From an uncultured Clostridia bacterium (GTDB lineage: Bacteria > Bacillota > Clostridia > Lachnospirales > Anaerotignaceae), in assembly GCA_944384265.1 (NCBI GenBank), contig CALWSR010000025.1:1-44762 (forward strand): a stretch of 44,762 nucleotides of DNA, given 5' to 3'. Position 1 is the first letter of the stretch. Each line of letters opens with the position of its first letter. Both the position numbers and the translations under genes were made by a program. Positions 8,444 to 19,312 of this stretch are shown piece by piece. The notes under the pieces were generated by a model, which worked only from the letters and a program-made list of their open reading frames with translations, ran no database searches and was not told the DNA's origin.

Positions 8444-8851
8444 TTACCGTATTTTGTCCGTTACTTTCAATCTGGCCATGGCACGGGACAATGCCGCTTT
8501 GCTGCTGTGATATTCTATAATACTTTGTTTTTGGCGGAGGCGTTCTTCTGCTCTTTGCTTTGCTTCTTCGGCACGACGGATGTCAATTTCATCAGCCCAT
8601 TCGCAAAAGTCTGTCAAGACAGTCACCTGATTGGGCAGTATTTCCACAAAGCCTTCCCCCACAGCTGCCTCCTTTTTCACACCGTCTATTTGTAATGTCA
8701 ATTCCCCTGCCTCCAAGGGGGTTACCATACATTCGTGATGGGGCAGTATGCCATAGGAGCCGTCCACTCCTATAAATGTAATCATTTCGCAGTCTCCTTC
8801 ATAAAACTGTCTGTCACTGGCCACCACCTTCAAATAAAATGTTTCAGCCAT
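8444..8851 (-). CDS. atpC: F1Fo ATP synthase epsilon subunit
   Basis: 135 residues, usual length. N-terminal beta-sandwich with FIGVDGSYGILPHHECMVTPL, the family's most conserved stretch, then the C-terminal two-helix part (RRAEEAKQRAEERLRQK and SKAALSRAMARLKV) that can act as a brake on ATP hydrolysis. Last gene of the operon, 14 bp below atpD and followed by the terminator. It couples the central stalk to the c-ring. Confidence 0.95.
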   Translation of the reverse strand: MAETFYLKVVASDRQFYEGDCEMITFIGVDGSYGILPHHECMVTPLEAGELTLQIDGVKKEAAVGEGFVEILPNQVTVLTDFCEWADEIDIRRAEEAKQRAEERLRQKQSIIEYHSSKAALSRAMARLKVTDKIR

Positions 8852-8865
8852 ACTGCAACACCTCT

Positions 8866-10275
<1,410 letters not shown>

Positions 10276-10297
10276 TTACACTCCTCTTTTTCATTGC

Positions 10298-11182
10298 TTA
10301 CAGGGCATTGGCTCCGCCGGCAATTTCTGTAATCTCCTGTGTGATCGCAGCCTGCCGTTGTCTGTTATAGCGCAGGGACAAATCCTGAAGCATTTCTTTT
10401 GCATTGTCTGTGGCAGACTCCATTGCTGTCATGCGGGCATAGGTTTGTGTGGCAAAGGCCTCCACCAATGCCCCATAAATCAATCCCTTAACATAGTTTG
10501 GCACAATTTTGTCCAAAACCTCTTTGGGAGAAGGACTGTACCACAATATTCTGACATAATCCTCTGTATCCGGCTTTTTTCCCAATTCTTCAAATGTTTT
10601 TCTCTTCAATGGCAAAAGCTGAAGCACCTGAGGCTCTATTTTTGCATTGGAAAGCATTTTGGTATAAATGATATAAACCTCATCCAATGCTTTTTGCCGA
10701 AAAGCCTCTATCACTGTTTCTGCAATGCTTCTGGCACCATATTGAGAAGGCTTTTGGGCCAAATATAAAAACTCCATGTCAATTTTTACATTTGCTTTAC
10801 TAAATGCCCTTGCACCTACCTGCCCTACCAAAAATAATACATTTTCTCCCGGCTTTGCCATTTCCTCCTCTGCCAGCTTAATCACATTATGGTTGTATGC
10901 TCCTGCCAAGCCCTTATCACCTGTTACCACAATGTAGCCCTTTTTCCTTTTTTCTTCCGCAACATTTGCTCTTTTATCAAAATATTTGTGGGGGATTTCT
11001 GTGGAATGGGCCATGATATCTGTAATGGTGGACTGGAGCAGTTCAAAATAAGGCTCTGTATTTTCCAGTGTTTTTTTTGCTTTTTTCAATTTTGTAGAAG
11101 AAATCAAATACATAGCATTTGTAATTTTCATGGTATCTTCTATACTTTTGATTCTGTTTCTGATTTCACGCATACTTGACAT
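10298..11182 (-). CDS. atpG: F1Fo ATP synthase gamma subunit
   Basis: 294 residues, forming the rotating coiled-coil shaft. N-terminal helix MREIRNRIKSIEDTMKITNAM and C-terminal helix with ARMTAMESATDNAKEML...NRQRQAAITQEITEIAGGANAL, both signatures of the family. The middle globular domain contains VTGDKGLAGAYN. A start two residues into the frame (MREI) is also possible. Lies 6 bp below atpA. Confidence 0.96.
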   Translation of the reverse strand: MSSMREIRNRIKSIEDTMKITNAMYLISSTKLKKAKKTLENTEPYFELLQSTITDIMAHSTEIPHKYFDKRANVAEEKRKKGYIVVTGDKGLAGAYNHNVIKLAEEEMAKPGENVLFLVGQVGARAFSKANVKIDMEFLYLAQKPSQYGARSIAETVIEAFRQKALDEVYIIYTKMLSNAKIEPQVLQLLPLKRKTFEELGKKPDTEDYVRILWYSPSPKEVLDKIVPNYVKGLIYGALVEAFATQTYARMTAMESATDNAKEMLQDLSLRYNRQRQAAITQEITEIAGGANAL

Positions 11183-11188
11183 GAAAAC

Positions 11189-12694
11189 TCACCTGCCTTG
11201 AAATTTTTGCAGCATTTCATCCATTTGCTCCAGCATTTCATCTGAAAGTGCTTTTTCTCTATCTATTTTTTCCATCAATGAAGCATAATTTGCCTCTGCA
11301 AACAAAAACAATTCCTGCTGAAGCTGTTTTACAGCCTTTTCTTCCACAGACAGAAAGCATCTTTTGTTGGCGGCATAAAGTGTTACAATTTTTCTATGCA
11401 AATTAAGGGGGTGATATAAAGGCTGTTTCAACAGCTCAACAAGTCTGCCTCCATGGTCCAGCATAGCCTTTGTAGAAGCATCCAAATCAGAGCTAAACTG
11501 TGTAAAAGCCTGCATTTCCCGAAACTGTGCCAAATCAATTCTCAAGCTGCCTGATACCTTTTTCATGGCTTTTGTTTGGGCAGCCCCGCCCACACGGGAT
11601 ACAGAAAGCCCCACATTGACCGCAGGACGCACCCCCGAAAAAAACAACTGACTTTCCAAAAATATCTGTCCATCTGTAATGGAAATGACATTAGTAGGGA
11701 TATATGCGGCCACATCTCCTGCCAGTGTTTCAATAATAGGCAGTGCCGTAATGGAGCCGCCGCCATGGGCCTCGTCCAATCGCCCTGCCCTTTCCAACAG
11801 TCTGGAATGCAGATAAAATACATCTCCAGGATAAGCCTCTCGTCCGGGGGGTCTGTGAAGCAATAAAGACATTGCCCGATATGCCACAGCGTGCTTTGAC
11901 AGGTCGTCATATACAATCAGTACATCCTTTCCCTGATGCATGAAATATTCTGCCATGGCAGTGCCTGCATAGGGGGCAATGTATTGCAGCGATGCCGTGT
12001 CGCTTGCCGGTGCAGATACAATGATGCTGTAATCCATGGCACCTCTTTTTTCCAAATTGGAAGCAATCTGTGCCACGGTGGATGTTTTTTGTCCTATGGC
12101 CACATATATACAAATCACGCCGTTTCCCTTTTGGTTTAGTATGGTATCTATGGCAATGGCTGTTTTTCCTGTTTGTCTGTCACCAATAATCAGCTCCCTT
12201 TGTCCCCGCCCAATGGGAAACATGGCATCAATGGCAAGTATGCCCGTTTCCATGGCAGTGTTGACAGGCTGGCGTGTAATCACCCCGGGGGCCTCTCTTT
12301 CCAGAGGATAGTAGTCCTTTGCCTCTATGGCTCCCTTTGCGTCAATGGGATTGCCCAAGGCATTCACCACTCTGCCCAAATATGCTTCTCCCACAGGAAT
12401 ACCGGCAGGCTTTGCCATTCTTTTTACCAAAGTACCTTCTATCAATCCTTCTTCAGAGCCTAATATGACACAGCCTGCTGTTTTTTGTTCCAGGCTTTGT
12501 ACAATACCCTTTACACCTGTTTCAAATTCCACCATTTCGCCATACATGGCATTTTCAATGCCGTATACTGTGGCAATGCCATCCCCTGCCCGTATGATGT
12601 GTCCGGTTTCAGAAACCTCTGTTTTCACTTCATAATTTTGTATCTCTTGTTTGAGCAGAGATAAAATTTCTTCTGAACTTATGGTATTGCTCAT
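11189..12694 (-). CDS. atpA: F1Fo ATP synthase alpha subunit
   Basis: 501 residues, non-catalytic nucleotide-binding subunit. Walker A GDRQTGKT near 169-176, [10 protein letters not shown], and the alpha-subunit signature [17 protein letters not shown] with the arginine-finger Arg. The ATG overlaps the atpH stop (ATGA-type, 4 nt), so the two genes are translationally coupled. Confidence 0.97.
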   Translation of the reverse strand: MSNTISSEEILSLLKQEIQNYEVKTEVSETGHIIRAGDGIATVYGIENAMYGEMVEFETGVKGIVQSLEQKTAGCVILGSEEGLIEGTLVKRMAKPAGIPVGEAYLGRVVNALGNPIDAKGAIEAKDYYPLEREAPGVITRQPVNTAMETGILAIDAMFPIGRGQRELIIGDRQTGKTAIAIDTILNQKGNGVICIYVAIGQKTSTVAQIASNLEKRGAMDYSIIVSAPASDTASLQYIAPYAGTAMAEYFMHQGKDVLIVYDDLSKHAVAYRAMSLLLHRPPGREAYPGDVFYLHSRLLERAGRLDEAHGGGSITALPIIETLAGDVAAYIPTNVISITDGQIFLESQLFFSGVRPAVNVGLSVSRVGGAAQTKAMKKVSGSLRIDLAQFREMQAFTQFSSDLDASTKAMLDHGGRLVELLKQPLYHPLNLHRKIVTLYAANKRCFLSVEEKAVKQLQQELFLFAEANYASLMEKIDREKALSDEMLEQMDEMLQKFQGR

Positions 12695-13197
12695 GCTCTT
12701 TCACCTCCGCACAATGTTTTTTTCATTTCCTTCAAAGCTGTTTTCAAGCTTCTGTCATACTCCCTTGTACCTGCCTTTAACACAAATCCTCCCAGCAGAG
12801 AAGCATCCTTTTTGATATCCAGTATCACACCTTGCTTTTTTTCACTTTTGCAAAGAAAGGCCTTCAGCTGTTCTATGACAGCCTTTTCTGGCTCCGTCAC
12901 ACAGTACAGTGTGGCTGTCAGTATATTTTGCTCAGAAAGCTTTTTTTCCTTCCATATCTGTACAATATCAAAAAAACACTCTGTTTTGTGATGGTCACAA
13001 AGTACCTTCAAAAAGCTATGCATATCCCTTGGAAAAATTTTTTCAATGATATGATGTTTTTCTTCCATGGTGACAATGGGATTTGCAAGAGCCTGCTGCA
13101 ATGGCTGGCTGGATTGCAGTATGGCATTTGATTCCAGTACAGCCTCCCCATTCATATCCAGTTCAAAAAGCAGTTGTGCAAACAATGCTTGATTCAT
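12691..13197 (-). CDS. atpH: F1Fo ATP synthase delta subunit
   Basis: 168 residues, slightly short for the family (about 175-180). N-terminal helical bundle ending [18 protein letters not shown], and a C-terminal region with [22 protein letters not shown], which corresponds to the conserved IxGGxxxxxxxxxxDxSxxxxL pattern. It links the peripheral stalk to the top of F1. Overlaps both neighbours by 4 nt (atpF stop and atpA start). Confidence 0.93.
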   Translation of the reverse strand: MNQALFAQLLFELDMNGEAVLESNAILQSSQPLQQALANPIVTMEEKHHIIEKIFPRDMHSFLKVLCDHHKTECFFDIVQIWKEKKLSEQNILTATLYCVTEPEKAVIEQLKAFLCKSEKKQGVILDIKKDASLLGGFVLKAGTREYDRSLKTALKEMKKTLCGGERA

Positions 13198-13679
13198 TGT
13201 TTTTCACCTGCCTGTGTCAAAAATTGCTGCAGCTTTTTTTCGTCCCATGAAGCACTGTGGTTTTCCTCCAAAAGCTTGGCTGTCATGGCCATGGCCAAAT
13301 CCACAATATTTTCTTTTGCCTGCTCCATGGCCTTTTGGCTTTGTATGGCAGCATTTTTTTCGGCAGAACATTTGATTTGTGCCGCCTCTTTTTTGGCATC
13401 TGCTATCAATTTTTCATATTCTGCCTCTGCTCTGTTTTTTGCCTGCTGCACAATCTCCTTTCCCTCCTGCTCCATGTTGGATATGGACTTTTGATATTGC
13501 TCGTAAAGCTTATTTGCCTGCTCTTTTTGCTTTTGTGCTTCCTCCAAGGCGTCTTCAATGTTTTTTTGACGCTTTTGTATCACATCCATAACAGGCCGAA
13601 ACAGAAATTTTTTCATCAAAAAATAAAGTATAATAATGTTTATAATGGTATAAATCAGTTCTGCATTTAATGTCAACAT
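13194..13679 (-). CDS. atpF: F1Fo ATP synthase b subunit
   Basis: 161 residues. One N-terminal membrane helix (LIYTIINIIILYFLMKKFLF) with the conserved RPV just after it, then a long charged right-handed coiled coil (QKRQKNIEDALEEAQKQKEQ onward). Homodimer in the peripheral stalk. Ribosome-binding site AGGAGG lies 7 nt before the ATG. Confidence 0.95.
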   Translation of the reverse strand: MLTLNAELIYTIINIIILYFLMKKFLFRPVMDVIQKRQKNIEDALEEAQKQKEQANKLYEQYQKSISNMEQEGKEIVQQAKNRAEAEYEKLIADAKKEAAQIKCSAEKNAAIQSQKAMEQAKENIVDLAMAMTAKLLEENHSASWDEKKLQQFLTQAGEKQ

Positions 13680-13708
13680 ATTTTTTGCCTCCTGTTCCTT
13701 TTTTTATA

Positions 13709-13927
13709 TTATTTTAGGAACAATATAACAAGGGCAATCAATAAGCCGTAAATGGCTGTTGCTTCTGCCAATGCGCAGCCCAAAAGGAATGTTTTGTTGA
13801 TTTTGTCCGCTGCTTCCGGCTGTCTTGCAATGGCTTCTGTGGCGCCGCTTGTTGCAATGCCAATACCAATGCCTGCTCCCAAACCTGTTAAAACTGCAAT
13901 ACCTGCTCCAATGACTACTAAAGACAT
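13709..13927 (-). CDS. atpE: F1Fo ATP synthase c subunit, probably H+-type
   Basis: 72 residues, two membrane helices joined by the ARQPEA loop. The ion-binding carboxylate is E55 in [11 protein letters not shown]. The Na+-binding pattern known from Ilyobacter (Gln in helix 1, and Ser-Thr after the Glu) is not complete: helix 1 has Ile near position 22 where the Gln would be, and the residue after E55 is Ala. I therefore infer proton coupling. Ribosome-binding site GGAGCG upstream. Confidence 0.96.
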   Translation of the reverse strand: MSLVVIGAGIAVLTGLGAGIGIGIATSGATEAIARQPEAADKINKTFLLGCALAEATAIYGLLIALVILFLK

Positions 13928-13944
13928 AACATTTCGCTCCTTTT

Positions 13945-14616
13945 CTATTCAATTGCTTCTTTGATAAACAATGCCGTTAAAAATACAAAAATATACGCCT
14001 GCAAGCATCCGTCAAATAAATCAAAATACAGACTGAACAAAACAGGCACGCCAATGGGTACAACTGCTTTTATCAGCTCCATCAATATAAAAGCGCCTAA
14101 AACATTGCCAAACAAACGCATACACAATGAAAGCGGCCTGATAAAAATTTCCATAATATTCAGCGGCACCAAAAGAGGCAAAGGCTCTGCAAAGGATTTC
14201 AAAAAGCCCTTTATGCCCTTTTGGCGTATTCCTGCAAATTCAATCAATATAATGCTCATAATGGCCAATGCGGCAGTGGTATTCAAATCCTTTGTGGGAG
14301 GTGTAACGCCAAATATGCCTATGATATTTGAAATGCCCAAATATAACAGCACTGTGGCCAAATATGGAACATACCGCTTTCCTTCTTTTCCCAAAATCCC
14401 TTCCAATATGGCATAAATGCCAGTGACTGCTGTTTCCACATAAATTTGTCTTTTTGTGGCAGGCACCACCTGCAAATTCCTTGTCAGCAAAAATCCGGCA
14501 ATGGTCAAAAAGGCCATAATACCCCATGTGACCACAACAGACTGAGGTATGGAAAAGTCGCCTATCATAAAGCCTTTGACTTGCAAATGCTCCATTAGCT
14601 TTTCAGAAAGACTCAT
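13945..14616 (-). CDS. atpB: F1Fo ATP synthase a subunit
   Basis: 223 residues from the ATG at 14616, which follows AAAGGGGG; a longer frame to 14658 adds only Lys/Gly-rich residues and lacks support. Multi-span membrane protein forming the ion half-channels with the c-ring. The essential Arg is in [20 protein letters not shown], with Asn and Glu partners in the same helix. First gene of the operon; I see no atpI upstream. Confidence 0.94.
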   Translation of the reverse strand: MSLSEKLMEHLQVKGFMIGDFSIPQSVVVTWGIMAFLTIAGFLLTRNLQVVPATKRQIYVETAVTGIYAILEGILGKEGKRYVPYLATVLLYLGISNIIGIFGVTPPTKDLNTTAALAIMSIILIEFAGIRQKGIKGFLKSFAEPLPLLVPLNIMEIFIRPLSLCMRLFGNVLGAFILMELIKAVVPIGVPVLFSLYFDLFDGCLQAYIFVFLTALFIKEAIE

Positions 14617-14660
14617 GGAAATGCTTCCCCCTTTCTTTTTGTATTTTTTCAAAAACAAAA

Positions 14661-14693
14661 CCTATCATAACTGTACGATACAATTATGATAGG
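14661..14693 (-). promoter_or_regulatory. 5' stem-loop at the start of the atp mRNA
   Basis: A perfect 10-bp inverted repeat CCTATCATAA / TTATGATAGG with a 13-nt loop, beginning within about 3 nt of the predicted transcription start. It could protect the 5' end of the mRNA or serve as a protein-binding site; it has no U-run that would make it a terminator. Confidence 0.65.
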
Positions 14694-14702
14694 GCTAAAA
14701 AA

Positions 14703-14731
14703 ATTATAGTTCCAATTCAAACGTACGTCAA
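14703..14731 (-). promoter_or_regulatory. Sigma-A promoter of the atp operon
   Basis: -35 TTGACG (14726-14731) and -10 TATAAT (14703-14708) with an ideal 17-nt spacer, 87 bp above the atpB start codon. Confidence 0.85.
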
Positions 14732-15154
14732 TCCTATTTTTACAAATTAACATAAAATATATGACAACTTTTTTTATGATAATGCTTCCTTTTTTCAGCA
14801 AAAAATACGGTGTTCTTGCTTTTTTCAAAAGCCTTATTGTTTTGAAAAGCCTTATTTTTACTTTATTTTCTTTCCAAATACACATTTGTTTTACAATTAT
14901 TTTATAGAAAAATGAATCTGTTTTTTTCATTTTATTGGTAAAACCTCATAAAAAAACACATTTTATGCTATTATACTTTTGATATAAAAAGAATATCTAT
15001 ATGATTCCGTTATAAAAGGCTCATAATGGCCAAATCAAAAAACATCAGACAATCCGGCAGCCTTTCCCATGCAGACATAGCCCTTTATTCCTTGCATAAT
15101 AGGCAAAACCCATAACAACTGCATAAAACCTCTGCCTGCTATCCGTTTCATGGA
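14732..15154. other. AT-rich intergenic stretch
   Basis: No gene-like frame with a ribosome-binding site, no RNA gene and no MITE copy. It separates the atp promoter from the transposase relic. Confidence 0.4.
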
Positions 15155-15549
15155 TTATTTTAGTGTAAATTGTTCCCCTAATTTATCCTTTCTAATATAT
15201 CCCCCAATCCAGCTCTCATTTTTTCCCACATAATATTCACCAAAACCTTCTATTTCTGTATTTCTATTTTAATTGCTCCCGCAGCATTGTTGCACTTTTC
15301 CCTTTTCAATCCTCCATAAAGCTTGATATACCCAACTTTTATGTCATTTCTAGCGGCATATGGATATGATGGGAACACACTTATGCTTCTATTATACCGA
15401 CTTCTTTCCATTCACATCATTTTCTTAATATTTTTCCTGCCTCTTCCCTTTTATTTTTGTAAAATATCATTCTACCTTATTTGGATGCAAACATGATATT
15501 TGCAATTCCAGCTGCTATTTGATAACCTATGTATACCATGAAAACCCAT
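15155..15549 (-). pseudogene. IS200/IS605-type TnpA relic
   Basis: At the 5' end, behind GGAGGTCATTGAAAATG, the reading LSNSSWNCKYHV matches the start of IS200-type TnpA (LSHTKWxCKYHIVF). About 300 bp further, in another frame, EYYVGKNESWIGGYIRKDK and GEQFTLK match the end of TnpA (GYYVxTVGKN..IxxYIRxQ...xxQLTL). The total length, about 127 codons, fits TnpA, but stops and frame changes fill the middle, including the region of the HUH motif, which I could not find. A dead Y1 transposase is the best reading. Confidence 0.5.
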
Positions 15550-15774
15550 TTTCAATGACCTCCTTTCAATTTGTCCGTCCAGTTGGCAGACCCCACTTTT
15601 ATTATAATCAAAAGGAGTTTTTCTCTTTGCTGCATTGCCAGAAGACTTTTTTTTGAAGCTGGTGCAAAATAGGCCTCTGAAATAATAGTGTACAAAAACC
15701 GCTTGGCTTTTGCCCAAGTTTCACTCAAAAAAACAGCCAGTTTTGTATAATTTACAAACTTTCTTTATACAAAA

Positions 15775-15803
15775 AAGCTGACACCCTAATGATGTCAGCT
15801 TTA
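15775..15803 (-). terminator. Terminator of the coiled-coil membrane protein gene
   Basis: AAAGCTGACATC / GATGTCAGCTTT-type hairpin with a short loop and a six-base U-run on the minus strand, 19 bp below the stop codon of the gene at 15822-17117. Confidence 0.85.
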
Positions 15804-15821
15804 TTTTTGTGCAGCATTGTT

Positions 15822-17117
15822 TTATGTAGCCTGAGTCGTTGTTTCTTTTGCAGGTCTTTTTCCATTCAAATCTGTGCTTTGTTCTGTTGTATCTGTCTGT
15901 TGTGTATCTGTTGTATTTTCTTGGGTATTTTCTGTTGTTTCCTGCTGTGCCACAGCTTCTGCCGCAGCCTTTGCCGCCTCAGCCTCTGTTGTTGTGTTTT
16001 CAATTTGCATATAGCTGTCCTCCAAAGGACTATATTTATACACATTGTTCATATCTGTTGATACAAAAAACTTACCTACGGCCACATTTGTGCCTGCCGG
16101 TCCCAGCTCATACAAATTGATGCCATAGCACTCTGAGCTGTTGATTAAAGAACGCCCCGGGTCATAAATAGCCGTATACTCTCCCACAGGCTTGGACAGT
16201 CCCAGCTCCTCTATGGGAAGTGCGCCCAAATGACTGAGGGCCCCTTCTCTGGAGGCTTCTGCCGTTTGGGTCTGTTCCGGCTCTGGCTCCGGCAGTGCCT
16301 CATCGGTTTTTGTTACAATCACTTTATAATCCGTATTGGTATAATCAATATCCATTTTAAATATTTTACCTGCTTCCTGAGAAGCCGTTGCAATGGAAAC
16401 ATAACCGCCGGGATGATTCAGATTGTATTCAAACATAGGCACAAAGCCTTTTTCTTCTGTCAAATAATTTACATAACTCTTTACCTCTTCAGAGGCATCC
16501 GTCAGCTCTGTATAATGATATACAATTTCTTTGCTTTCTCCCTCTTCCACCTCTGTAATTTCAGGCAATGCCCTTGTTTCGCTCTCTCCCAAAAAGCCGG
16601 CAATGGATTCTACCACATCATCATCCAGCACATATGCTTCCACATAGGGGTCACTTTCTTCCTCTGCTCCTCCTCTAAAAAACAAAAAGCCTCCTACGCC
16701 GCCGCCGACAAACACCAATGCCAATATGCCTGCCAGCAGCTTTTTGTTTCCTGCTTTTGGTGTTTTTTCTTTTGCAGAGGACTTGGATTTTTTGGACGAT
16801 TGCTTTTTGGACGATTGCTTTTTGGCCGCAGCCTTTTCCATTTGCGCCTGTTTTTTGGCTGCCGCCTTTTGTTTTGCAGCTTCCTGCTTCACTTGTTTTT
16901 TCATATCGGCAATTTCTTTTTTTGCCGCCTTTTTTTGTTCTGCCACTTCCTGCCTTGCCGCCCTTTTTTGTTCTGCCAGCTCAAAGCGTTCTTCCTTTTT
17001 TGCTTTTTCTGCTTCTTTTTTGGCAGCAGCTTTTTCAAATTTTTGTTTTTGCTTTTGCAATCTTTTATCAATTTTTCGTTTTGCCAGTTCCGCCTTTTTT
17101 TCAACACTATTTTTCAT
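15822..17117 (-). CDS. Membrane-anchored protein with long Lys/Ala coiled coil
   Basis: 431 residues, not a family I recognise. Residues 1-125 are an extremely basic Lys/Ala/Glu-rich coiled coil (repeats such as AEQKRAARQEVAEQKKAAKK), with SSKKQSSKKSK before the membrane. One helix (LLAGILALVFVGGGVGGFLFF, about 128-148) then leads to an acidic outer domain (about 150-380) and a Thr/Gln-rich disordered tail. No signal-peptidase site, so a single-pass N-in protein is likely. The charge contrast (basic inside, acidic outside) fits the positive-inside rule. It has its own consensus promoter and terminator. Possible roles are nucleic-acid or ribosome contact by the basic arm, or an envelope sensor; neither is shown. 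Confidence 0.75.
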   Translation of the reverse strand: MKNSVEKKAELAKRKIDKRLQKQKQKFEKAAAKKEAEKAKKEERFELAEQKRAARQEVAEQKKAAKKEIADMKKQVKQEAAKQKAAAKKQAQMEKAAAKKQSSKKQSSKKSKSSAKEKTPKAGNKKLLAGILALVFVGGGVGGFLFFRGGAEEESDPYVEAYVLDDDVVESIAGFLGESETRALPEITEVEEGESKEIVYHYTELTDASEEVKSYVNYLTEEKGFVPMFEYNLNHPGGYVSIATASQEAGKIFKMDIDYTNTDYKVIVTKTDEALPEPEPEQTQTAEASREGALSHLGALPIEELGLSKPVGEYTAIYDPGRSLINSSECYGINLYELGPAGTNVAVGKFFVSTDMNNVYKYSPLEDSYMQIENTTTEAEAAKAAAEAVAQQETTENTQENTTDTQQTDTTEQSTDLNGKRPAKETTTQAT

Positions 17118-17162
17118 TATGTTTTCCCCTCAATCCTCTTAGAGTCACAACGATTTGTAAAG

Positions 17163-17191
17163 ATTATAGCATTTTTTGACAGCAAAGTCAA
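17163..17191 (-). promoter_or_regulatory. Sigma-A promoter
   Basis: -35 TTGACT (17186-17191), 17-nt spacer, -10 TATAAT (17163-17168), 46 bp above the coiled-coil protein gene. The spacer contains TTGCTGTCAAAAAA, giving a partial palindrome with the -35. Confidence 0.82.
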
Positions 17192-17339
17192 AACAGTTGT
17201 CATAAAAATTTTTTATTTTCATTTTGTTACAATGAACCAAAAAACAGTCTGTATATTTTATTATCCCGAGGCATTGCCGTTTCCTGTTTTTTTCATTTCA
17301 AAATATGCTTTTCTTTCTTTTTTATGCTTTTGTTTGCGG

Positions 17340-17377
17340 AAAAAAACAGTCCGTATTGTCTGCCGACTGTTTTTTTA
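17340..17377 (-). terminator. Terminator of galT
   Basis: ACAGTC / GACTGT arms flanked by A- and T-runs, ending 6 bp below the galT stop codon. The symmetry would allow it to work on both strands. Confidence 0.75.
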
Positions 17378-17382
17378 TGATT

Positions 17383-18879
17383 TTATTCATTCAAATGTGC
17401 CATAAATTTATCAAAATATGCCAATCCCTTTTCATTTCTTTTGAATACACCTGCATCTGCCAGCACCTGTTCAAACACCATGCCCACCTCTTTTTGCACA
17501 ATCCAAGAAACATTTTCCTCTGTCACATTGTCATATTTTTTCAAAAATGCTTCTGCCCATTGTGCGTGTTTTGCTGTTTTTTCACATTCCTTCAAATCCT
17601 TGCCTTTTACAATGGCCTCCTGCACAGCCTCCAGCTCCTCCTTCAGTCTGGCAGGCAGCACAGCCAGTCCCATCACCTCTATGAGTCCAATGTTTTCCTT
17701 TTTAATATGATGCAGATTTTCATGGGGATGATATAGGCCCAAGGGATGCTCCTCTGTTGTAATGTTGTTGCGCAGCACCAAATCCAATTCAAAAGCATCT
17801 CCCCTTTTTCTTGCAATGGGGGTGATGGTGGAATGCTGCTCTTCCTTTGTCCTTGCAAATATAAATGCCTCTTCATCTGTATAATTTTTCCATTTTTGCA
17901 GTATTTTCTCCCCCAATGCAATCAGCCTTTCACTGCTTTTATGGCGTATACGCACCACAGACATAGGCCATTTTACTCTGCCAACCTCCACATCCTCAAA
18001 ATCCTTTATGACATAATTTTTTTCAATGGGCGCATTTGCCATGGCAAATTCATAATTCCCCCCCTGAAAATGGTCATGGGAGAGTATGGAGCCGCCCACA
18101 ATGGGCAAATCCGCATTGGAGCCAATAAAATAATGGGGAAAGCATTTTATAAAATCAAACAGCTTTTCAAATGTTTTTTTGTCAATCACCATGGGAATAT
18201 GCTCTGCATTCAGTGCAATGCAATGCTCGTTGTAATAGACATAAGGGGAGTATTGAAAATACCATTTTCCTCCTGCCATTGTGATGGGAATCATTCTGTG
18301 ATTTTCTCTTGCAGGATGATTGATATGCCCTGCAAAGCCTTCATTTTCTTTGCACAGCTGACATTTTGGATATCCCCTTTGCACTGCATTTTTTGCCGCC
18401 GCAATGGCCTTTGGGTCCTTTTCCGGCTTGCTCAGATTGATTGTAATGTCCAAAGGGCCGTATTCCGTTTGTGTCACCCATTTTTGGTCCTTTTCAATGC
18501 GATAGCGGCGTATGTAATCTGTATTTTGGCTAAAATCATAATACCATTGTGTTGCCTTTTTTGGGGATACCTCATAGAGCGACCAAAACCTTTCTATCAC
18601 CCAGCTAGGGCGAGGCACAACCAATCCCATGATTTTGGTATCAAACAAATCTCTGTACACAATGCTGTCTTCTATCAAGCCCTTTTCTGTGGCATAATCC
18701 AGCATATTTTTTAATATTGCTTCCAATCCATCCCCATTTTCCCATTGCGCCTGCTCATATTTTTCCAGCTCCAGCAATGCCAAAATACGGTTTCTGGTAT
18801 AAATCACATCCTCCTGCTTTATCAGCTCCTTTTCCAGTGCATATTTTATCAAGCCTTCTATTGCTCCTTCTATCATCAT
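17383..18879 (-). CDS. galT: UDP-glucose-hexose-1-phosphate uridylyltransferase (class II GalT)
   Basis: 498 residues, the length of the Firmicute class II GalT and longer than the E. coli type (about 350). It exchanges UMP between UDP-glucose and galactose-1-phosphate in the Leloir pathway. The active site is in GGSILSHDHFQGGNYEFAMA, where HDHFQGG is the class II version of the HPH nucleotidyl-His motif. CQLCKENEGFAGH and NEHCIALNAEHIPM are also typical. Start ATG follows GGGGGCG; ATGATG allows either of two adjacent Met. No galK or galE is next to it in this window. Confidence 0.94.
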   Translation of the reverse strand: MMIEGAIEGLIKYALEKELIKQEDVIYTRNRILALLELEKYEQAQWENGDGLEAILKNMLDYATEKGLIEDSIVYRDLFDTKIMGLVVPRPSWVIERFWSLYEVSPKKATQWYYDFSQNTDYIRRYRIEKDQKWVTQTEYGPLDITINLSKPEKDPKAIAAAKNAVQRGYPKCQLCKENEGFAGHINHPARENHRMIPITMAGGKWYFQYSPYVYYNEHCIALNAEHIPMVIDKKTFEKLFDFIKCFPHYFIGSNADLPIVGGSILSHDHFQGGNYEFAMANAPIEKNYVIKDFEDVEVGRVKWPMSVVRIRHKSSERLIALGEKILQKWKNYTDEEAFIFARTKEEQHSTITPIARKRGDAFELDLVLRNNITTEEHPLGLYHPHENLHHIKKENIGLIEVMGLAVLPARLKEELEAVQEAIVKGKDLKECEKTAKHAQWAEAFLKKYDNVTEENVSWIVQKEVGMVFEQVLADAGVFKRNEKGLAYFDKFMAHLNE

Positions 18880-18916
18880 CCGACGCCCCCTTTTTTTTCA
18901 TACTTTCTTTTTATTG

Positions 18917-18945
18917 ATGATACAGCAAAACACGGCCCATTCCAA
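18917..18945 (-). promoter_or_regulatory. Probable promoter of galT
   Basis: -35 TTGGAA (18940-18945), 17-nt spacer, -10 TATCAT (18917-18922), 38 bp above the start. Moderate match to sigma-A consensus. Confidence 0.55.
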
Positions 18946-19047
18946 CTAAAAAAAGTCTGCACAATCTATAAAATTCTTTCTATTTTCAAAAAATTAACAG
19001 GCATAAAGCATTTTTATCTGCACATACTATCATCGAGGTGATACACA

Positions 19048-19212
19048 ATGGCAAAGTCAATACAAAATGTCAACGATTTGCTCAATTCTAATATTCATGC
19101 AAAGGAATATTATTTAAAGCTTTCCGAAGGTGCCAGAGGCAATGTCAATCTTCATTCGTCAGACATTCGCACACTGGAGGATTTAAAAAACTTTTCGGAA
19201 AACATCAAATGA
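19048..19212 (+). CDS. Small conserved-looking helical protein
   Basis: 54 residues starting MAKSIQNVNDLLNSNIHAKE, with YYLKLSEGARGNV and then IRTLEDLKNFSENIK. The pattern (AKEYYxxLxxxxR...I.tlEdLkNf.eNi) resembles small clostridial proteins of unknown function that I have seen near sporulation genes; this is from memory and untested. The GAGGTGAT site precedes the ATG by 7 nt. It runs against its neighbours, being on the plus strand. Confidence 0.65.
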   Translation: MAKSIQNVNDLLNSNIHAKEYYLKLSEGARGNVNLHSSDIRTLEDLKNFSENIK

Positions 19213-19251
19213 TGTAACACCTTTTATCAATTTTTATAGTAGAATCACCCC

Positions 19252-19285
19252 TAAAAAAAAGACGGCCCCAAGGGCCGCCTTTTTT
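19252..19285. terminator. Bidirectional terminator between convergent small genes
   Basis: GC-rich hairpin GGCGGCCCTT / GGGGCCGTC (19262-19279) with A8 on the left and T6 on the right, so it can end the plus-strand 54-residue gene and the minus-strand Cys-rich gene. Confidence 0.85.
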
Positions 19286-19312
19286 CATCATAAGAAATAG
19301 TATTTTTTTTGC

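Noticed and set aside
13704..13952. Alternative 82-codon frame over atpE
   Set aside because: The c subunit in the other frame is unmistakable.
16230..17405. 391-codon plus-strand frame opposite the coiled-coil protein
   Set aside because: Antisense of the Lys/Ala/Glu repeats gives Phe/Leu/Cys runs; the minus-strand gene has promoter, ribosome-binding site and terminator.
17746..18714. 322-codon plus-strand frame opposite galT
   Set aside because: Shadow of galT; no start signal.
19023..19030. CATACTAT as a sigma-E/K -10 for the 54-residue gene
   Set aside because: The transcript would begin inside the ribosome-binding site (19034-19040), leaving too short a leader.
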